Shown here in pieces: positions 36,679-45,385 of a DNA stretch of 64,000 nt. The notes under the pieces were generated by a model. The model saw nothing but the letters and a program-made list of their open reading frames with translations. It made no database searches and was not told the origin of the DNA. Positions within the stretch are counted from its first letter, which is position 1; the number at the start of each line of letters is the position of its first letter. A program made the position numbers and the translations under genes. Source of the stretch: Chitinophagales bacterium (GTDB taxonomy: Bacteria > Bacteroidota > Bacteroidia > Chitinophagales > Chitinophagaceae); NCBI GenBank assembly GCA_017303415.1, contig JAFLBJ010000001.1, positions 2,852,001 through 2,916,000 of the forward strand, written 5' to 3'.

Positions 36679-38208
36679 ATGAAACACAACGAAATAAAGA
36701 CCTTAGGACAGTTAAAGAAATCGGGGTATCAATCCCGGTCGATCAAAGAAGAGATCCGGCAGAACCTGATCAAGCGGCTCAAGAACAAAGAGAATAGTTT
36801 CCCGGGCATCCTGGGCTATGAGGATACGGTGATCCCGGATGTGGAGACCGCTTTGCTTAGCCGGCATAATATCCTTTTTTTAGGATTGCGGGGGCAGGCC
36901 AAGACGCGCATGGCCCGGCTAATGACCGATCTGCTGGATGAATACATTCCCGTAATAGCCGGATCGGAGATCAATGATGATCCCCTGCATCCCATCTCCC
37001 GTTATTCACTCGACCTGATTGCTGAGAAAGGTGATGATACCCCAATTGCCTGGTTGCACCGGGCCCAACGTTATGGAGAAAAACTAGCCACACCTGATGT
37101 AAGCGTGGCCGACCTGATTGGCGATGTGGATCCCATAAAAGCGGCTACACTCAAACTCACTTTTGCCGATGAGCGGGTGATCCATTATGGTATCATCCCC
37201 AAGAGCAACCGGAGCATATTTGTGATCAATGAATTGCCCGATCTGCAAGCACGGATTCAGGTGGCTTTGTTCAATATATTGGAGGAAGGAGATGTACAGA
37301 TACGTGGTTTCAAATTGAGGCTGCCATTGGACATTCTTTTTGTCTTTACGGCCAATCCGGAAGATTATACCAATCGGGGTTCCATCGTTACCCCGTTAAA
37401 AGACCGGATCGAGAGCCAGATACTCACACACTATCCCAAGGATATAACAACAGCCCTGGAAATAACCGCACAGGAAGCAGCGGTTACCGAAGAGCAAAGC
37501 AAAAAGGTCCGTATCAGTGACCTCGGCAGAAGGCTGATTGAGCAGGTGGCCTTTGAAGCCAGGGGCAGTGAACTGGTGGATAAAAAAAGCGGGGTCAGTG
37601 CACGATTGACGATCTCGGCCTATGAGAATGCGATCAGCACGGCTGAACGAAGGGCTTTTGTAAATGGAGAAAAGGAAACACAGGTTTGGATCAGTGACCT
37701 GGCGGGAATTATTCCTTCTATAACAGGAAAGATCGAACTGGTGTACGAAGGAGAACAGGAAGGTCCTTACCAGGTAGCCATGAATCTATTGGACAAGGCT
37801 GTACGCAGTCAGTTCATAAACTATTTCCCCAATCCCGAATCACTCAAGCGTCGGGTCAAAGGCAAACAGGACCCCGAACAAAAAGACGAAAACCCCTATC
37901 GTCCGGTAACCAATTGGTTCGACAAGGGCAATCATCTGGATATTTTCTTACATACCAAAGATGAGGATAAGGTACAACAGCTTTATAAAGTGGAAGGCCT
38001 CCATGCACTTGTAAAAAAGTTTTATAAAAATGCCAATGAAAAAGAGTCGGCCCTGCTGATGGAATTTGTCTTACATGGGTTGGCATCCTTTTCGCTGATC
38101 AGCAAGAAAATGATCGATGGTCGTATTGAGTTCAAGGACCTGATGGGATCGATGATCAATTTGGGCGGAGGAGATGAAGTGGATTTTGATGGCGAAGATT
38201 TTACATAA
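36679..38208 (+). CDS. MoxR / Mg-chelatase-like AAA+ ATPase
   Basis: 509 residues from ATG 36679; the longer frame from 36562 would overlap the VWA gene by 116 bp and is rejected. The Walker A is FLGLRGQAKTRMARL, the Walker B FVINELPDL (Asn-Glu instead of Asp-Glu), and sensor-like FTANPEDYTNRGSIVTPLKDR fits MoxR/ChlI-type ATPases. Helical regions and a C-terminal acidic tail (GGGDEVDFDGEDF) follow. The pair with the VWA protein suggests a chaperone-like metal-insertion or complex-activation role in the cytoplasm. Confidence 0.9.
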   Translation: MKHNEIKTLGQLKKSGYQSRSIKEEIRQNLIKRLKNKENSFPGILGYEDTVIPDVETALLSRHNILFLGLRGQAKTRMARLMTDLLDEYIPVIAGSEINDDPLHPISRYSLDLIAEKGDDTPIAWLHRAQRYGEKLATPDVSVADLIGDVDPIKAATLKLTFADERVIHYGIIPKSNRSIFVINELPDLQARIQVALFNILEEGDVQIRGFKLRLPLDILFVFTANPEDYTNRGSIVTPLKDRIESQILTHYPKDITTALEITAQEAAVTEEQSKKVRISDLGRRLIEQVAFEARGSELVDKKSGVSARLTISAYENAISTAERRAFVNGEKETQVWISDLAGIIPSITGKIELVYEGEQEGPYQVAMNLLDKAVRSQFINYFPNPESLKRRVKGKQDPEQKDENPYRPVTNWFDKGNHLDIFLHTKDEDKVQQLYKVEGLHALVKKFYKNANEKESALLMEFVLHGLASFSLISKKMIDGRIEFKDLMGSMINLGGGDEVDFDGEDFT

Positions 38209-38221
38209 GTATATATTTATA

Positions 38222-38289
38222 GCAACGTCGCTAAGACGCAAAGGGCCGCTAAGAATTCTTAGCGGCCCTTTGTGTCTTAGCGACGTTGC
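38222..38289. repeat. 68-bp near-perfect palindrome of octamer words
   Basis: A 34-bp arm and its complement with one mismatch and no loop. The arm reads CGCTAAGA, CGCAAAGG, then CGCTAAGA, centred on GAATTC. It lies between convergent genes (MoxR ATPase and an outer-membrane-type protein) and could work as a bidirectional terminator. It belongs with the ACGCAAAG/CACAGAG palindromes at 46674, 54189 and 58538. Confidence 0.85.
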
Positions 38290-38310
38290 GGTTAGAACCA
38301 AAAAAGGCTA

Positions 38311-38790
38311 TTATTTCTTTCCACCAAATTTATATCCAAAAGATACCCCACCGTAATAAGGTATAAAATAACCTTTACCAAATATTGGGCTAATAAAGGC
38401 GCGGAAGGTAAAGCCACCATCAGCGGGTTGCATCCGGTAACCAAAAGATACGTGTCCGAAGGTAGAAGTAAAGTCACCATCGCTGGAAGAGTTGGATGCG
38501 ATCACGGGCGTGATGCCTCCGCCTAATTCAAAATAATTTTTTCCATCGCGGCCCATCAGGTAGTTAACTCCGATGGGAATAAAAACAACCCCCACGCGGT
38601 CTCCACTGGTACCAACACTAAATCCACCCACACCCACACGACCGCCAAATCCATCATCTGATTTTGCGAAACGTGTATCAAAGTTGATGGAGGCCAGACC
38701 GGGTCCACCTAATTCAAAATACATGGATTGGGCTTGTACAGCAACAAATCCGATCAGAGCAAAGGATAAAGTCAAAAGGATCTTTTTCAT
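38311..38790 (-). CDS. small outer-membrane beta-barrel-like protein
   Basis: 159 residues from ATG 38790 (frame open to 38826). The signal peptide MKKILLTLSFALIGFVAVQAQ is followed by alternating hydrophobic, glycine-rich strands (YFELGGPGLASINFD, VGVGGFSVGTSG, FGYKFGG) that end in a short glycine-lysine tail rather than an aromatic residue. An 8-stranded barrel-like protein is plausible. No specific family recognised. Confidence 0.75.
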   Translation of the reverse strand: MKKILLTLSFALIGFVAVQAQSMYFELGGPGLASINFDTRFAKSDDGFGGRVGVGGFSVGTSGDRVGVVFIPIGVNYLMGRDGKNYFELGGGITPVIASNSSSDGDFTSTFGHVSFGYRMQPADGGFTFRAFISPIFGKGYFIPYYGGVSFGYKFGGKK

Positions 38791-38846
38791 AAAAGTTGTT
38801 TTTTTGGAATGACAAGATAAAAACAAAATCCGCTGTTTTGCAAATG

Positions 38847-39866
38847 TTAAAGAATATTCACTTCTCTTTCCAGTATCACACCAAATTTACTCTTGACAGA
38901 TGCCAATATTTCTTCACTGAGGGAAAATAACTCCTTCCCGGTAGCATGACCATAGTTAACAAGGACAAGCGCTTGTTTTTCGTGACAACCGGCGTCCCCT
39001 TTCCTATAACCCTTCCAACCGCACTGTTCGATCATCCATCCGGCGGCCAATTTTACCCGGTCGCCCATTACTGAGTACCCAACGATATCAGGGAATTGCT
39101 GGCGTAAATTGTTAAATTCCTGGGCACTAATTTCAGGGTTTTTAAAGAAGCTGCCCGCATTGCCGATGAATTGCGGATCCGGGAGTTTGGATTTTCGGAT
39201 GCGGATCACCGCTTCAGCAATGGCCTGAATGGATAACTGCTGCACGCCCATTTTTTCCAATTCCTGGGTGATAGCACCATAACTGGTATGAAAGACCGGG
39301 TGCTTTTTTAATCGGAAGGTGACATTGAGGATAGCCACCTGCCCTTTTAATTCCTGTTTGAACACACTGTCACGGTAACCAAAACGGCAATCGGAATTCG
39401 TAAACGTAATGATCCGTTTGTCTTTCAGGTGAAAAGCCTCCAGGTCCAGAAAAGTGTCCCTCAGTTCCACTCCATATGCACCGATATTCTGAATGGGGGC
39501 GGCACCTACATTCCCCGGAATGAGAGAAAGGTTTTCCAACCCGGCCCAATTGCGGAGGGTACAATATTGAACAAACTGATGCCAGTTTTCACCGGCACCT
39601 ACTTTGACATATACATACTCCCTGTCTTCATGTACCTCTTCAATTCCTCTGCAGTCATTTTTCAATACCCAACCGTTAAGGTCCTGAGTCAGTAGGATGT
39701 TGCTCCCTCCTCCCCAAATCCATGTATCGCTGGTGACGCTTTTTTGCTGTTGATCCAATAGTCCATCCAACGATTCGGCGGAAGAAAATGATGCAAAATA
39801 CCTTGCTCTTGCCTCTATACCGAAAGTGTTATAGGGTTTGAGGGAGATGTTTTCGAGGACGTTCAT
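38847..39866 (-). CDS. murB: UDP-N-acetylmuramate dehydrogenase
   Basis: 339 residues, the length of type I MurB. The start LENISLKPYNTFGIEA, the FAD-binding WGGGSNILLT, LIPGNVGAAPIQNIGAYG, the Ser in GNAGSFFKNP (proton donor) and WMIEQCGWKG are all conserved. It reduces UDP-GlcNAc-enolpyruvate to UDP-MurNAc in the cytoplasm with NADPH and FAD. It is convergent with the MoxR operon, with the small beta-barrel-type gene downstream. Confidence 0.96.
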   Translation of the reverse strand: MNVLENISLKPYNTFGIEARARYFASFSSAESLDGLLDQQQKSVTSDTWIWGGGSNILLTQDLNGWVLKNDCRGIEEVHEDREYVYVKVGAGENWHQFVQYCTLRNWAGLENLSLIPGNVGAAPIQNIGAYGVELRDTFLDLEAFHLKDKRIITFTNSDCRFGYRDSVFKQELKGQVAILNVTFRLKKHPVFHTSYGAITQELEKMGVQQLSIQAIAEAVIRIRKSKLPDPQFIGNAGSFFKNPEISAQEFNNLRQQFPDIVGYSVMGDRVKLAAGWMIEQCGWKGYRKGDAGCHEKQALVLVNYGHATGKELFSLSEEILASVKSKFGVILEREVNIL

Positions 39867-39935
39867 ATGGCAAAGGTGAAAAGAAATTACGGAATATTCA
39901 ATTATCCGTTTCCTGCGAATGGAGGGGAAATTCTT

Positions 39936-40361
39936 TTACCGGTTCCACTCGATCTTGGTCCCAAATCCCTTACTGCTATCAGTCATCTTGATATGCTGTA
40001 TCCTGATCACCCAGATATCACCACCCATGGCGAGCGCAAAGGGATAGCGTAAATGATAATCACGGGAGGCATGGGTTGTATCCGGATCACCCGGCCCGAT
40101 AACAACCCCTTCAAACTGTACACCTTTGACGATCACCGGGTCGGCTTTGCCAGGGAGGATCGTGCCGGCCACCTCCATTTTTTTCGTCATCATTGGCACA
40201 TGGTGTGAATTGGCATGTGTTTTATAAATTAAAATGACTTTTTCTTCGTCAAAAACATAGAAACAACTAAAGCAATACGGATTCCCTTGCTCATCTACGG
40301 TACAAACCGTAGCCGTTTTTTGCTTTCTGATGAATTTAATGATATCCTTGTTCATACCCAT
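39936..40361 (-). CDS. pyridoxamine 5'-phosphate oxidase (PPOX)-like flavoprotein
   Basis: 141 residues. FIRKQKTATVCTVDEQGNPYCFSCFYVFDEEKVILIYKTH matches the split-barrel flavin-binding fold of PPOX/YhbP-like proteins. The lineage usually binds FMN, F420 or heme. Its 5' end overlaps the ferredoxin gene by 10 bp, which itself overlaps the U32 gene, so the three are translationally coupled. The substrate is unknown; the neighbours suggest a redox partner role. Confidence 0.85.
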   Translation of the reverse strand: MGMNKDIIKFIRKQKTATVCTVDEQGNPYCFSCFYVFDEEKVILIYKTHANSHHVPMMTKKMEVAGTILPGKADPVIVKGVQFEGVVIGPGDPDTTHASRDYHLRYPFALAMGGDIWVIRIQHIKMTDSSKGFGTKIEWNR

Positions 40362-40573
40362 TTTATGATATGTACGGGACAGTCGCGGACTACACGCCTG
40401 ATAAGTTCCTCTTCAATAAGTGGAATTTCCCGTACATAGGTTTGATTTTTCTTTTCTCCTTTTACCAGCGTGGCTTTCCCATCCCTTTTTGACATCCGCC
40501 ACCAGGCCGGTTGTAATTGATGACAAATACCACAACCAATGCACTTATCCCGGTATTGAATGAGTTTAGGCAT
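40352..40573 (-). CDS. single-cluster 4Fe-4S ferredoxin
   Basis: 73 residues with CIGCGIC (11-17) and a distant CPVH (about 66-69), the C-x2-C-x2-C ... C-P pattern of a one-cluster ferredoxin. RRVVRDCPVHIIKWV is the usual C-terminus. It overlaps the U32 gene upstream by 8 bp and the PPOX gene downstream by 10 bp. It would supply electrons in the cytoplasm, likely to one of these neighbours. Confidence 0.9.
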   Translation of the reverse strand: MPKLIQYRDKCIGCGICHQLQPAWWRMSKRDGKATLVKGEKKNQTYVREIPLIEEELIRRVVRDCPVHIIKWV

Positions 40574-41816
40574 TGGCTTCAGTGATCTTATACAATTTAT
40601 CGCCCGGGGCTACCTTGGTCGCCACCGGGATCGTGATCTTATCTCCCTTTTTCGCCTTTTCCGAAGGTTGGCCATTGACCATGAGTGGTTCCAGTTTCAT
40701 TTTCACCATTCCATGTGCATTCCCGATCAGCATGACGATATCTCCCTGCTCGAGGCTTCCTGTCTCGATATCAAACTCCCCTACCCCAATTTTCCCATAA
40801 TATTTCACACCCTTGGCTACATAGATCTTTTTCTCCGTTGCACTGGAACCAGGTGTGGAAGTCCATTCTCCCGTCGAATGTCCGGCATAATATCCTTCCC
40901 AGAAGCCCCGGTTATAAACGGCATTCAGGCGATTCAGCCAGACCGTTTTTTTATCCGGCGTATAGGTTCCTGCTTCAATCGAAGCGATCGCTTCTTTGTA
41001 ACAGCTCGTAGTCTCAAAAACATAATCGGCTCCCTTGCTCCGGCCTTCGATCTTGAGTACATCCACACCTGTTTCTATTACCTGGTCGAGGATGCCAATG
41101 GTACATAGGTCCTTGGGAGACATGATATACTCATTGTCGATCAATAACTCTTCGCCCGTCTCCGCATCGGCCACTTTATATGGCCTTCTGCAGTTTTGTA
41201 CACAGGCACCCCGGTTAGCGGAAGCCCATTGGGAGTGAAGACTGAGGTAACATTTTCCGGAAACAGCCATACACAAAGCGCCATGAACAAATATCTCTAC
41301 CTGCATGGGTTCTCCCGACACTCCTCGGATGTCCTTGCGCTTTATTTCGGACGTAATATGGGCGATCTGCTGGAATGTCAACTCCCGGGCCAAAACCACC
41401 AGATCGGAGAACCGTGCATAAAATTCAACGGCGGCGAGATTGCTGATATTGGCCTGTGTGGAAACGTGTACCGGGATACCCAAAGCCATGCATTGCTGAA
41501 ATACGGAAACATCCGCCGCAATCACAGCATCAATACCCTGTTCCCGGGCCTCCTTTAAGATCAATTGTAACAGGCGAAGATCATGATCATACATTATGGT
41601 GTTCAGTGTGAGATAGGCTTTTACCCCCGACGCATGACATATCCTGACCACCTCTTTGATATCCCCGATCGAGAATCCACCTGAGGACCTGGTACGCATA
41701 TTCAATTGCTCGACTCCGAAATAGATGGCATCAGCGCCCGCATTAATGGCTGCGGTTACACAGTCCATCGACCCCGCCGGGGCCAGTAATTTTACTTTGG
41801 TTTTGGATTTTGTCAT
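40566..41816 (-). CDS. U32 family protein (TrhP/YegQ-like)
   Basis: 416 residues from ATG 41816; the open frame to 41882 precedes the family start LLAPAGSMDCVTAAINAGADAIYFG. Conserved U32 features include VFVHGALCMAVSGKCYLS-type sequence (EIFVHGALCMAVSGKCYLS) and RGACVQNCRRPY, the Cys residues that in TrhP-type proteins hold an iron-sulfur cluster. Although named peptidases, such proteins are known to hydroxylate tRNA uridine-34 (TrhP) or act in ubiquinone synthesis (UbiU/V). Overlapping ferredoxin and flavoprotein genes support an electron-requiring reaction here. Confidence 0.9.
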   Translation of the reverse strand: MTKSKTKVKLLAPAGSMDCVTAAINAGADAIYFGVEQLNMRTRSSGGFSIGDIKEVVRICHASGVKAYLTLNTIMYDHDLRLLQLILKEAREQGIDAVIAADVSVFQQCMALGIPVHVSTQANISNLAAVEFYARFSDLVVLARELTFQQIAHITSEIKRKDIRGVSGEPMQVEIFVHGALCMAVSGKCYLSLHSQWASANRGACVQNCRRPYKVADAETGEELLIDNEYIMSPKDLCTIGILDQVIETGVDVLKIEGRSKGADYVFETTSCYKEAIASIEAGTYTPDKKTVWLNRLNAVYNRGFWEGYYAGHSTGEWTSTPGSSATEKKIYVAKGVKYYGKIGVGEFDIETGSLEQGDIVMLIGNAHGMVKMKLEPLMVNGQPSEKAKKGDKITIPVATKVAPGDKLYKITEANA

Positions 41817-41966
41817 TGGCAAAAATGATCGCTGCAAAGTTAACCCAAGGCTCCCCTGCAAAGAATGGCATCGACCTGACAATTATCAATTCAATGGATG
41901 AGACAGATCATGCGGTGTTGCCTAACCGTTGCAACCTTTGTAGGTTAACGTTTGAATTGTAAAACC

Positions 41967-42395
41967 ATGATCCGACTCACCAAGATCTTCCACTTTGAAA
42001 TGGCACATGCCCTTTCCCAATACAATGGCCCTTGTAAGAATATCCATGGACATACCTATACCCTGCATGTGACCATTGGGACAAATGAAAGCATAGAGGA
42101 CTATATCCCTTCGCCGGGCATATTGATTGATTTCAAACTGATCAAAAAGATCGTTCAGGAAAATATCATTCAGGTTCTTGACCATTCCCTTCTTCTTTCC
42201 CGGGAGTACACGGAGCAAAATCCGGCCTGTCTGGCCTTACACAACCTTATCATCTTTGAGGCAGAGCCATCGGCAGAAAACCTGCTCTTATTTATACGCA
42301 AACAACTGATCGAATTCCTCCCCGCCGGGGTTGATTTAAAGAAATTAGTCTTGTTCGAAACCGGGGATTCGTATGCGGAGTGGGAGGAGGGGTGA
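41967..42395 (+). CDS. queD: 6-carboxytetrahydropterin synthase
   Basis: 142 residues from ATG 41967 (frame opens at 41952). The zinc ligands are H14 in FHFEMAHAL and H27, H29 in CKNIHGHTY, with the catalytic C23 of GPCKNIHGHTY. The C-terminal ETGDSYAEW has the substrate-binding Glu. It makes 6-carboxytetrahydropterin for queuosine synthesis, or pyruvoyltetrahydropterin in the related PTPS. The other queuosine genes are not nearby. Its stop codon touches the start of repeat copy 2. Confidence 0.93.
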   Translation: MIRLTKIFHFEMAHALSQYNGPCKNIHGHTYTLHVTIGTNESIEDYIPSPGILIDFKLIKKIVQENIIQVLDHSLLLSREYTEQNPACLALHNLIIFEAEPSAENLLLFIRKQLIEFLPAGVDLKKLVLFETGDSYAEWEEG

Positions 42396-42686
42396 CGGAT
42401 TTTGGATGACAGATGACGGAGGAGGGATGACAGATGTCAGATGACAGATGACGGAGGCAGGCTGTGCGAGACCTCTGGTCTCGCACCTTTCTCCCGTCGC
42501 CTCTGGCGACACTAATTAAACAAGACAAAATTTAACTGTACTATAATCGAGTCGCCAGAGGCGACAAGACAATCGTGCGAGACCAGAGGTCTCGCACAGC
42601 CTGCCTCCGTCATCTGTCATCTGACATCTGTCATCCCTCCTCCGTCATCTGTCATCCAACATCCGTCCTCTGTCCTCTCTCCTCCC
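42396..42686. repeat. palindromic heptamer-arm element, copy 2 of 3
   Basis: This fills the whole gap between convergent queD and priA. It has left 7-mer arm (GATGACA, GATGACG type), then a 30-base unit (42457-42486) whose exact complement lies at 42575-42604 with no mismatch. Each half contains a GTGCGAGACC hairpin, with the small GTCGCC hairpin nested inside (from 42494 and 42551), around an AT-rich core of about 40 bp. The right arm is 7-mers of CATCTGT/CCTCCGT type. It is the best-preserved of the three copies. Confidence 0.92.
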
Positions 42687-45140
42687 TCAAACCACATCCA
42701 CATCCGGCACAACCGTCACACTCCGAAAGCTTTTATCCTGGTGCAGGATGGCGATCTGCTCGAGTATATCGCGTTTACATTGCGCGATGAGTTTTGTATC
42801 GCGCGGAAGTTTAAAAAGTAACTCCATCAGGTATTGATTCCGTACACGGCCTACAACGGGTTCTGCAGGGCCTACAAGATAGTTTCCGTATTTATTATGT
42901 AAGGATTGGGCAAAACGTTCTGCCGCTTTTTCCACCACCTCTTTAAACTTGTGTTTAAATCCTAAATGGATCAACCGGGATAAAGGGGGATAATGAAATT
43001 GCTGGCGGCTTTTTATTTCCGCCTCAAAAAAACCTTTGTAATCATGTTGCTGGACAAATTGGAGTACCGGATGTTGCGGTTGCATGGTTTGGATCAGCAC
43101 CTTTCCCGTAGCTTCTTTTCGCCCAGCCCGGCCACTCACCTGCTCCAATAATTGAAAAGCGCGTTCATGGACCCTGAACTCGGCGAAATGCAATAACCCA
43201 TCCGCATCCAATACCCCAACCAGGTCGACACTGTCAAAATCGAGTCCTTTGACAACCATCTGCGTACCCACGAGGATATCTACCCGGCCATTCTCAAACT
43301 GCTGGATCAGGGTATCATGTGCATTTTTACCCCGGACCGTATCCACATCCATGCGGGCAATACGGGCTTCGGGAAATGTTTCCTGCAATTGTTCTTCGAT
43401 CCGTTCGGTACCAAAGTTCTTTTGCATGAATTGATGGCTGCCACAAGCCGCACAGGTGACCACGGGTGGATAGGTAGTTCCACAATAATGACAAACCAAT
43501 TTATTCGTCAGTTTATGAAAAGTGAGCGATACATCACAATACCGGCATTGTGGTATCCATCCACAGGCCATACATATCTGGAGCGGTGAATACCCTCTTC
43601 GGTTTTGAAAAAGGATGATCTGTTTCCCTCGATCCAATACTTCTGTGATCGCTTGTGTGAGCGGTTCGGAGAGAATGATCTTATTCCTGTCCTTTTGTAT
43701 CAGTTTGCGTGTATCGATAAACTCGATCGGTGGCAGATTGACCTCTCCATACCTTTCCATTAATTCTACAAGGCCATATTTCCCCTGCCGGGCATTGTGA
43801 TAGGTTTCCAGGGCAGGGGTTGCGGATCCAAGCAGGACCTTTGAATCGGGAAACATGGAGGCAAAGAAAATAGCGGCATCACGACCATGATAGCGTGGGG
43901 CGGGATCCTGTTGTTTAAAGGAGGAATCATGCTCTTCATCCACGATGACCAGACCCAGGTCCTGATACGGAAGAAAAATAGAAGAGCGGGCCCCCAATAC
44001 GATCTTTAGTTCCCCTGATCTCACTTTATTCCAGATCTCCACTCGCTCATTCTGGTTGAACCGGGAATGATAGATGCCGATATATCCCCCGAAATGTCTT
44101 TGTAAACGCCGGATGATCTGGGAGGTCAGGGCGATCTCGGGTAGCATATAAAGTACCTGTTTCCCCTTTCTTATCTGCTCTTCAATAAGTTTGATATAAA
44201 GTTGTGTCTTACCACTGGAGGTAACGCCATGCAGCAGACAAGCTGATTTTTCCTGCAGTTGTTGTTTCACCTCCTTCCAGGCTTTCTCCTGGGCTGGCGA
44301 CAATTCAAAATCAATTTGAACATGAGGTGCGAGATAGCGGATCCTGTCCACTTCTCTTTTTTCCACGCGCAGGATCCCTTTTTCCACCAGCCCTTTGAGT
44401 TGTGCTTCACTGGCGCCTGATTTTTTTAACAGGGAAGGACGAGTTACCTCACCTTCTGTCTTTTCCAAATGGAGATAAGAAAGTAACAATTCCATTTGTT
44501 TGGGGGCGCGGGACCAGTTGTTCAGCAGCTCCGCCAGTTTTTCTTCTTCTTTATACATAGCCTCCAGCACCACAAAATGTTCTTTCTTGGGGGTATAGGA
44601 ATTCTTCAGTGCTTCCCATACATGCGCCAGTTTTTTCTGGATCAACCGGTTGATGACCGGGTAAACATGGGAGGAATCCAGGAGCTGTTGTACTTCCGAA
44701 ATGGAAAGTTCCTTCTTGATCAATAAGGCTTCCCCTACCAGGTATTCATCATGATCAAGGGTAGAAAAATCCTCACCAAATTCCTCGTTAAACACGACGA
44801 TCGTTTCCGAGCTCAGTTTGAAATGCGAAGGCAGGGCCGCAGCCATCACCTCTCCTTCACTGCACATATAGTAGGATGCCATCCACTCCCAGAGCCTGAG
44901 CTGACTTTCGTAAACCACCGGTTCTGTATCCAGCACATTCAGAATTTCTTTGGGTTCAAAGAATTCCGGTTTCTCCTGGTGGATCCGCTTGACAATACCG
45001 GCGTATTTTTTATTCTTGCCCAGGTTCACTTCCACCCGAATGCCGGGTTTTACCGCCTCAGCCATAGAGGTTGGTACCTGCCAGGTGTAGTTCTTGGGCA
45101 GGGCCAACGGAATGATGATCTCGGCGTAGCGGTTGGGCAT
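42687..45140 (-). CDS. priA: primosomal protein N' (helicase PriA)
   Basis: 817 residues from ATG 45140; the frame extends to 45248 through heptamer repeat and is not protein-like there. The N-terminal 3'-binding domain is followed by a superfamily 2 helicase core: Walker A GVTSSGKTQLY, DEEH in IVDEEHDSSFK, then a zinc-binding segment with CMACGWIPQCRYCD and CHYCGTTYPPVVTCAACG (eight cysteines). The C-terminus holds the final helicase motifs (SGRAGR). It restarts replication at stalled forks. Both flanks are copies of the palindromic element. Confidence 0.97.
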   Translation of the reverse strand: MPNRYAEIIIPLALPKNYTWQVPTSMAEAVKPGIRVEVNLGKNKKYAGIVKRIHQEKPEFFEPKEILNVLDTEPVVYESQLRLWEWMASYYMCSEGEVMAAALPSHFKLSSETIVVFNEEFGEDFSTLDHDEYLVGEALLIKKELSISEVQQLLDSSHVYPVINRLIQKKLAHVWEALKNSYTPKKEHFVVLEAMYKEEEKLAELLNNWSRAPKQMELLLSYLHLEKTEGEVTRPSLLKKSGASEAQLKGLVEKGILRVEKREVDRIRYLAPHVQIDFELSPAQEKAWKEVKQQLQEKSACLLHGVTSSGKTQLYIKLIEEQIRKGKQVLYMLPEIALTSQIIRRLQRHFGGYIGIYHSRFNQNERVEIWNKVRSGELKIVLGARSSIFLPYQDLGLVIVDEEHDSSFKQQDPAPRYHGRDAAIFFASMFPDSKVLLGSATPALETYHNARQGKYGLVELMERYGEVNLPPIEFIDTRKLIQKDRNKIILSEPLTQAITEVLDRGKQIILFQNRRGYSPLQICMACGWIPQCRYCDVSLTFHKLTNKLVCHYCGTTYPPVVTCAACGSHQFMQKNFGTERIEEQLQETFPEARIARMDVDTVRGKNAHDTLIQQFENGRVDILVGTQMVVKGLDFDSVDLVGVLDADGLLHFAEFRVHERAFQLLEQVSGRAGRKEATGKVLIQTMQPQHPVLQFVQQHDYKGFFEAEIKSRQQFHYPPLSRLIHLGFKHKFKEVVEKAAERFAQSLHNKYGNYLVGPAEPVVGRVRNQYLMELLFKLPRDTKLIAQCKRDILEQIAILHQDKSFRSVTVVPDVDVV

Positions 45141-45164
45141 AGGGGGCAAAGCTAAGGATTTAGC

Positions 45165-45385
45165 GTCTTGGATGACGGATGACGGATGACAGATGACGGA
45201 TGACGGATGTTGGATGTTGGATGTTGGAGGCTTGCTGTGCGAGACCACTGGTCTCGCAGGATTGTCTTGTCGCCTCTGGCGGCTCGAATTTTTTTCCCAT
45301 CCTTACTTTCAAATCTATGAATGTTTTGTCGCCAGAGGCGACGGGAGAAACGTGCGAGACCGGAGGTCTCGCACAGCAAGCCTGA
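45165..45385. repeat. palindromic heptamer-arm element, copy 3 of 3
   Basis: Upstream of priA and downstream of an acyltransferase gene. Left 7-mer arm of at least eight units (GATGACG, then GATGTTG). The GCGAGACC hairpin (45228-45258) and GTCGCC-type hairpins frame an AT-rich core of about 30 bp; the inverse unit lies at 45352-45383. The right 7-mer arm is missing: the acyltransferase stop follows 3 bp later. Confidence 0.9.
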
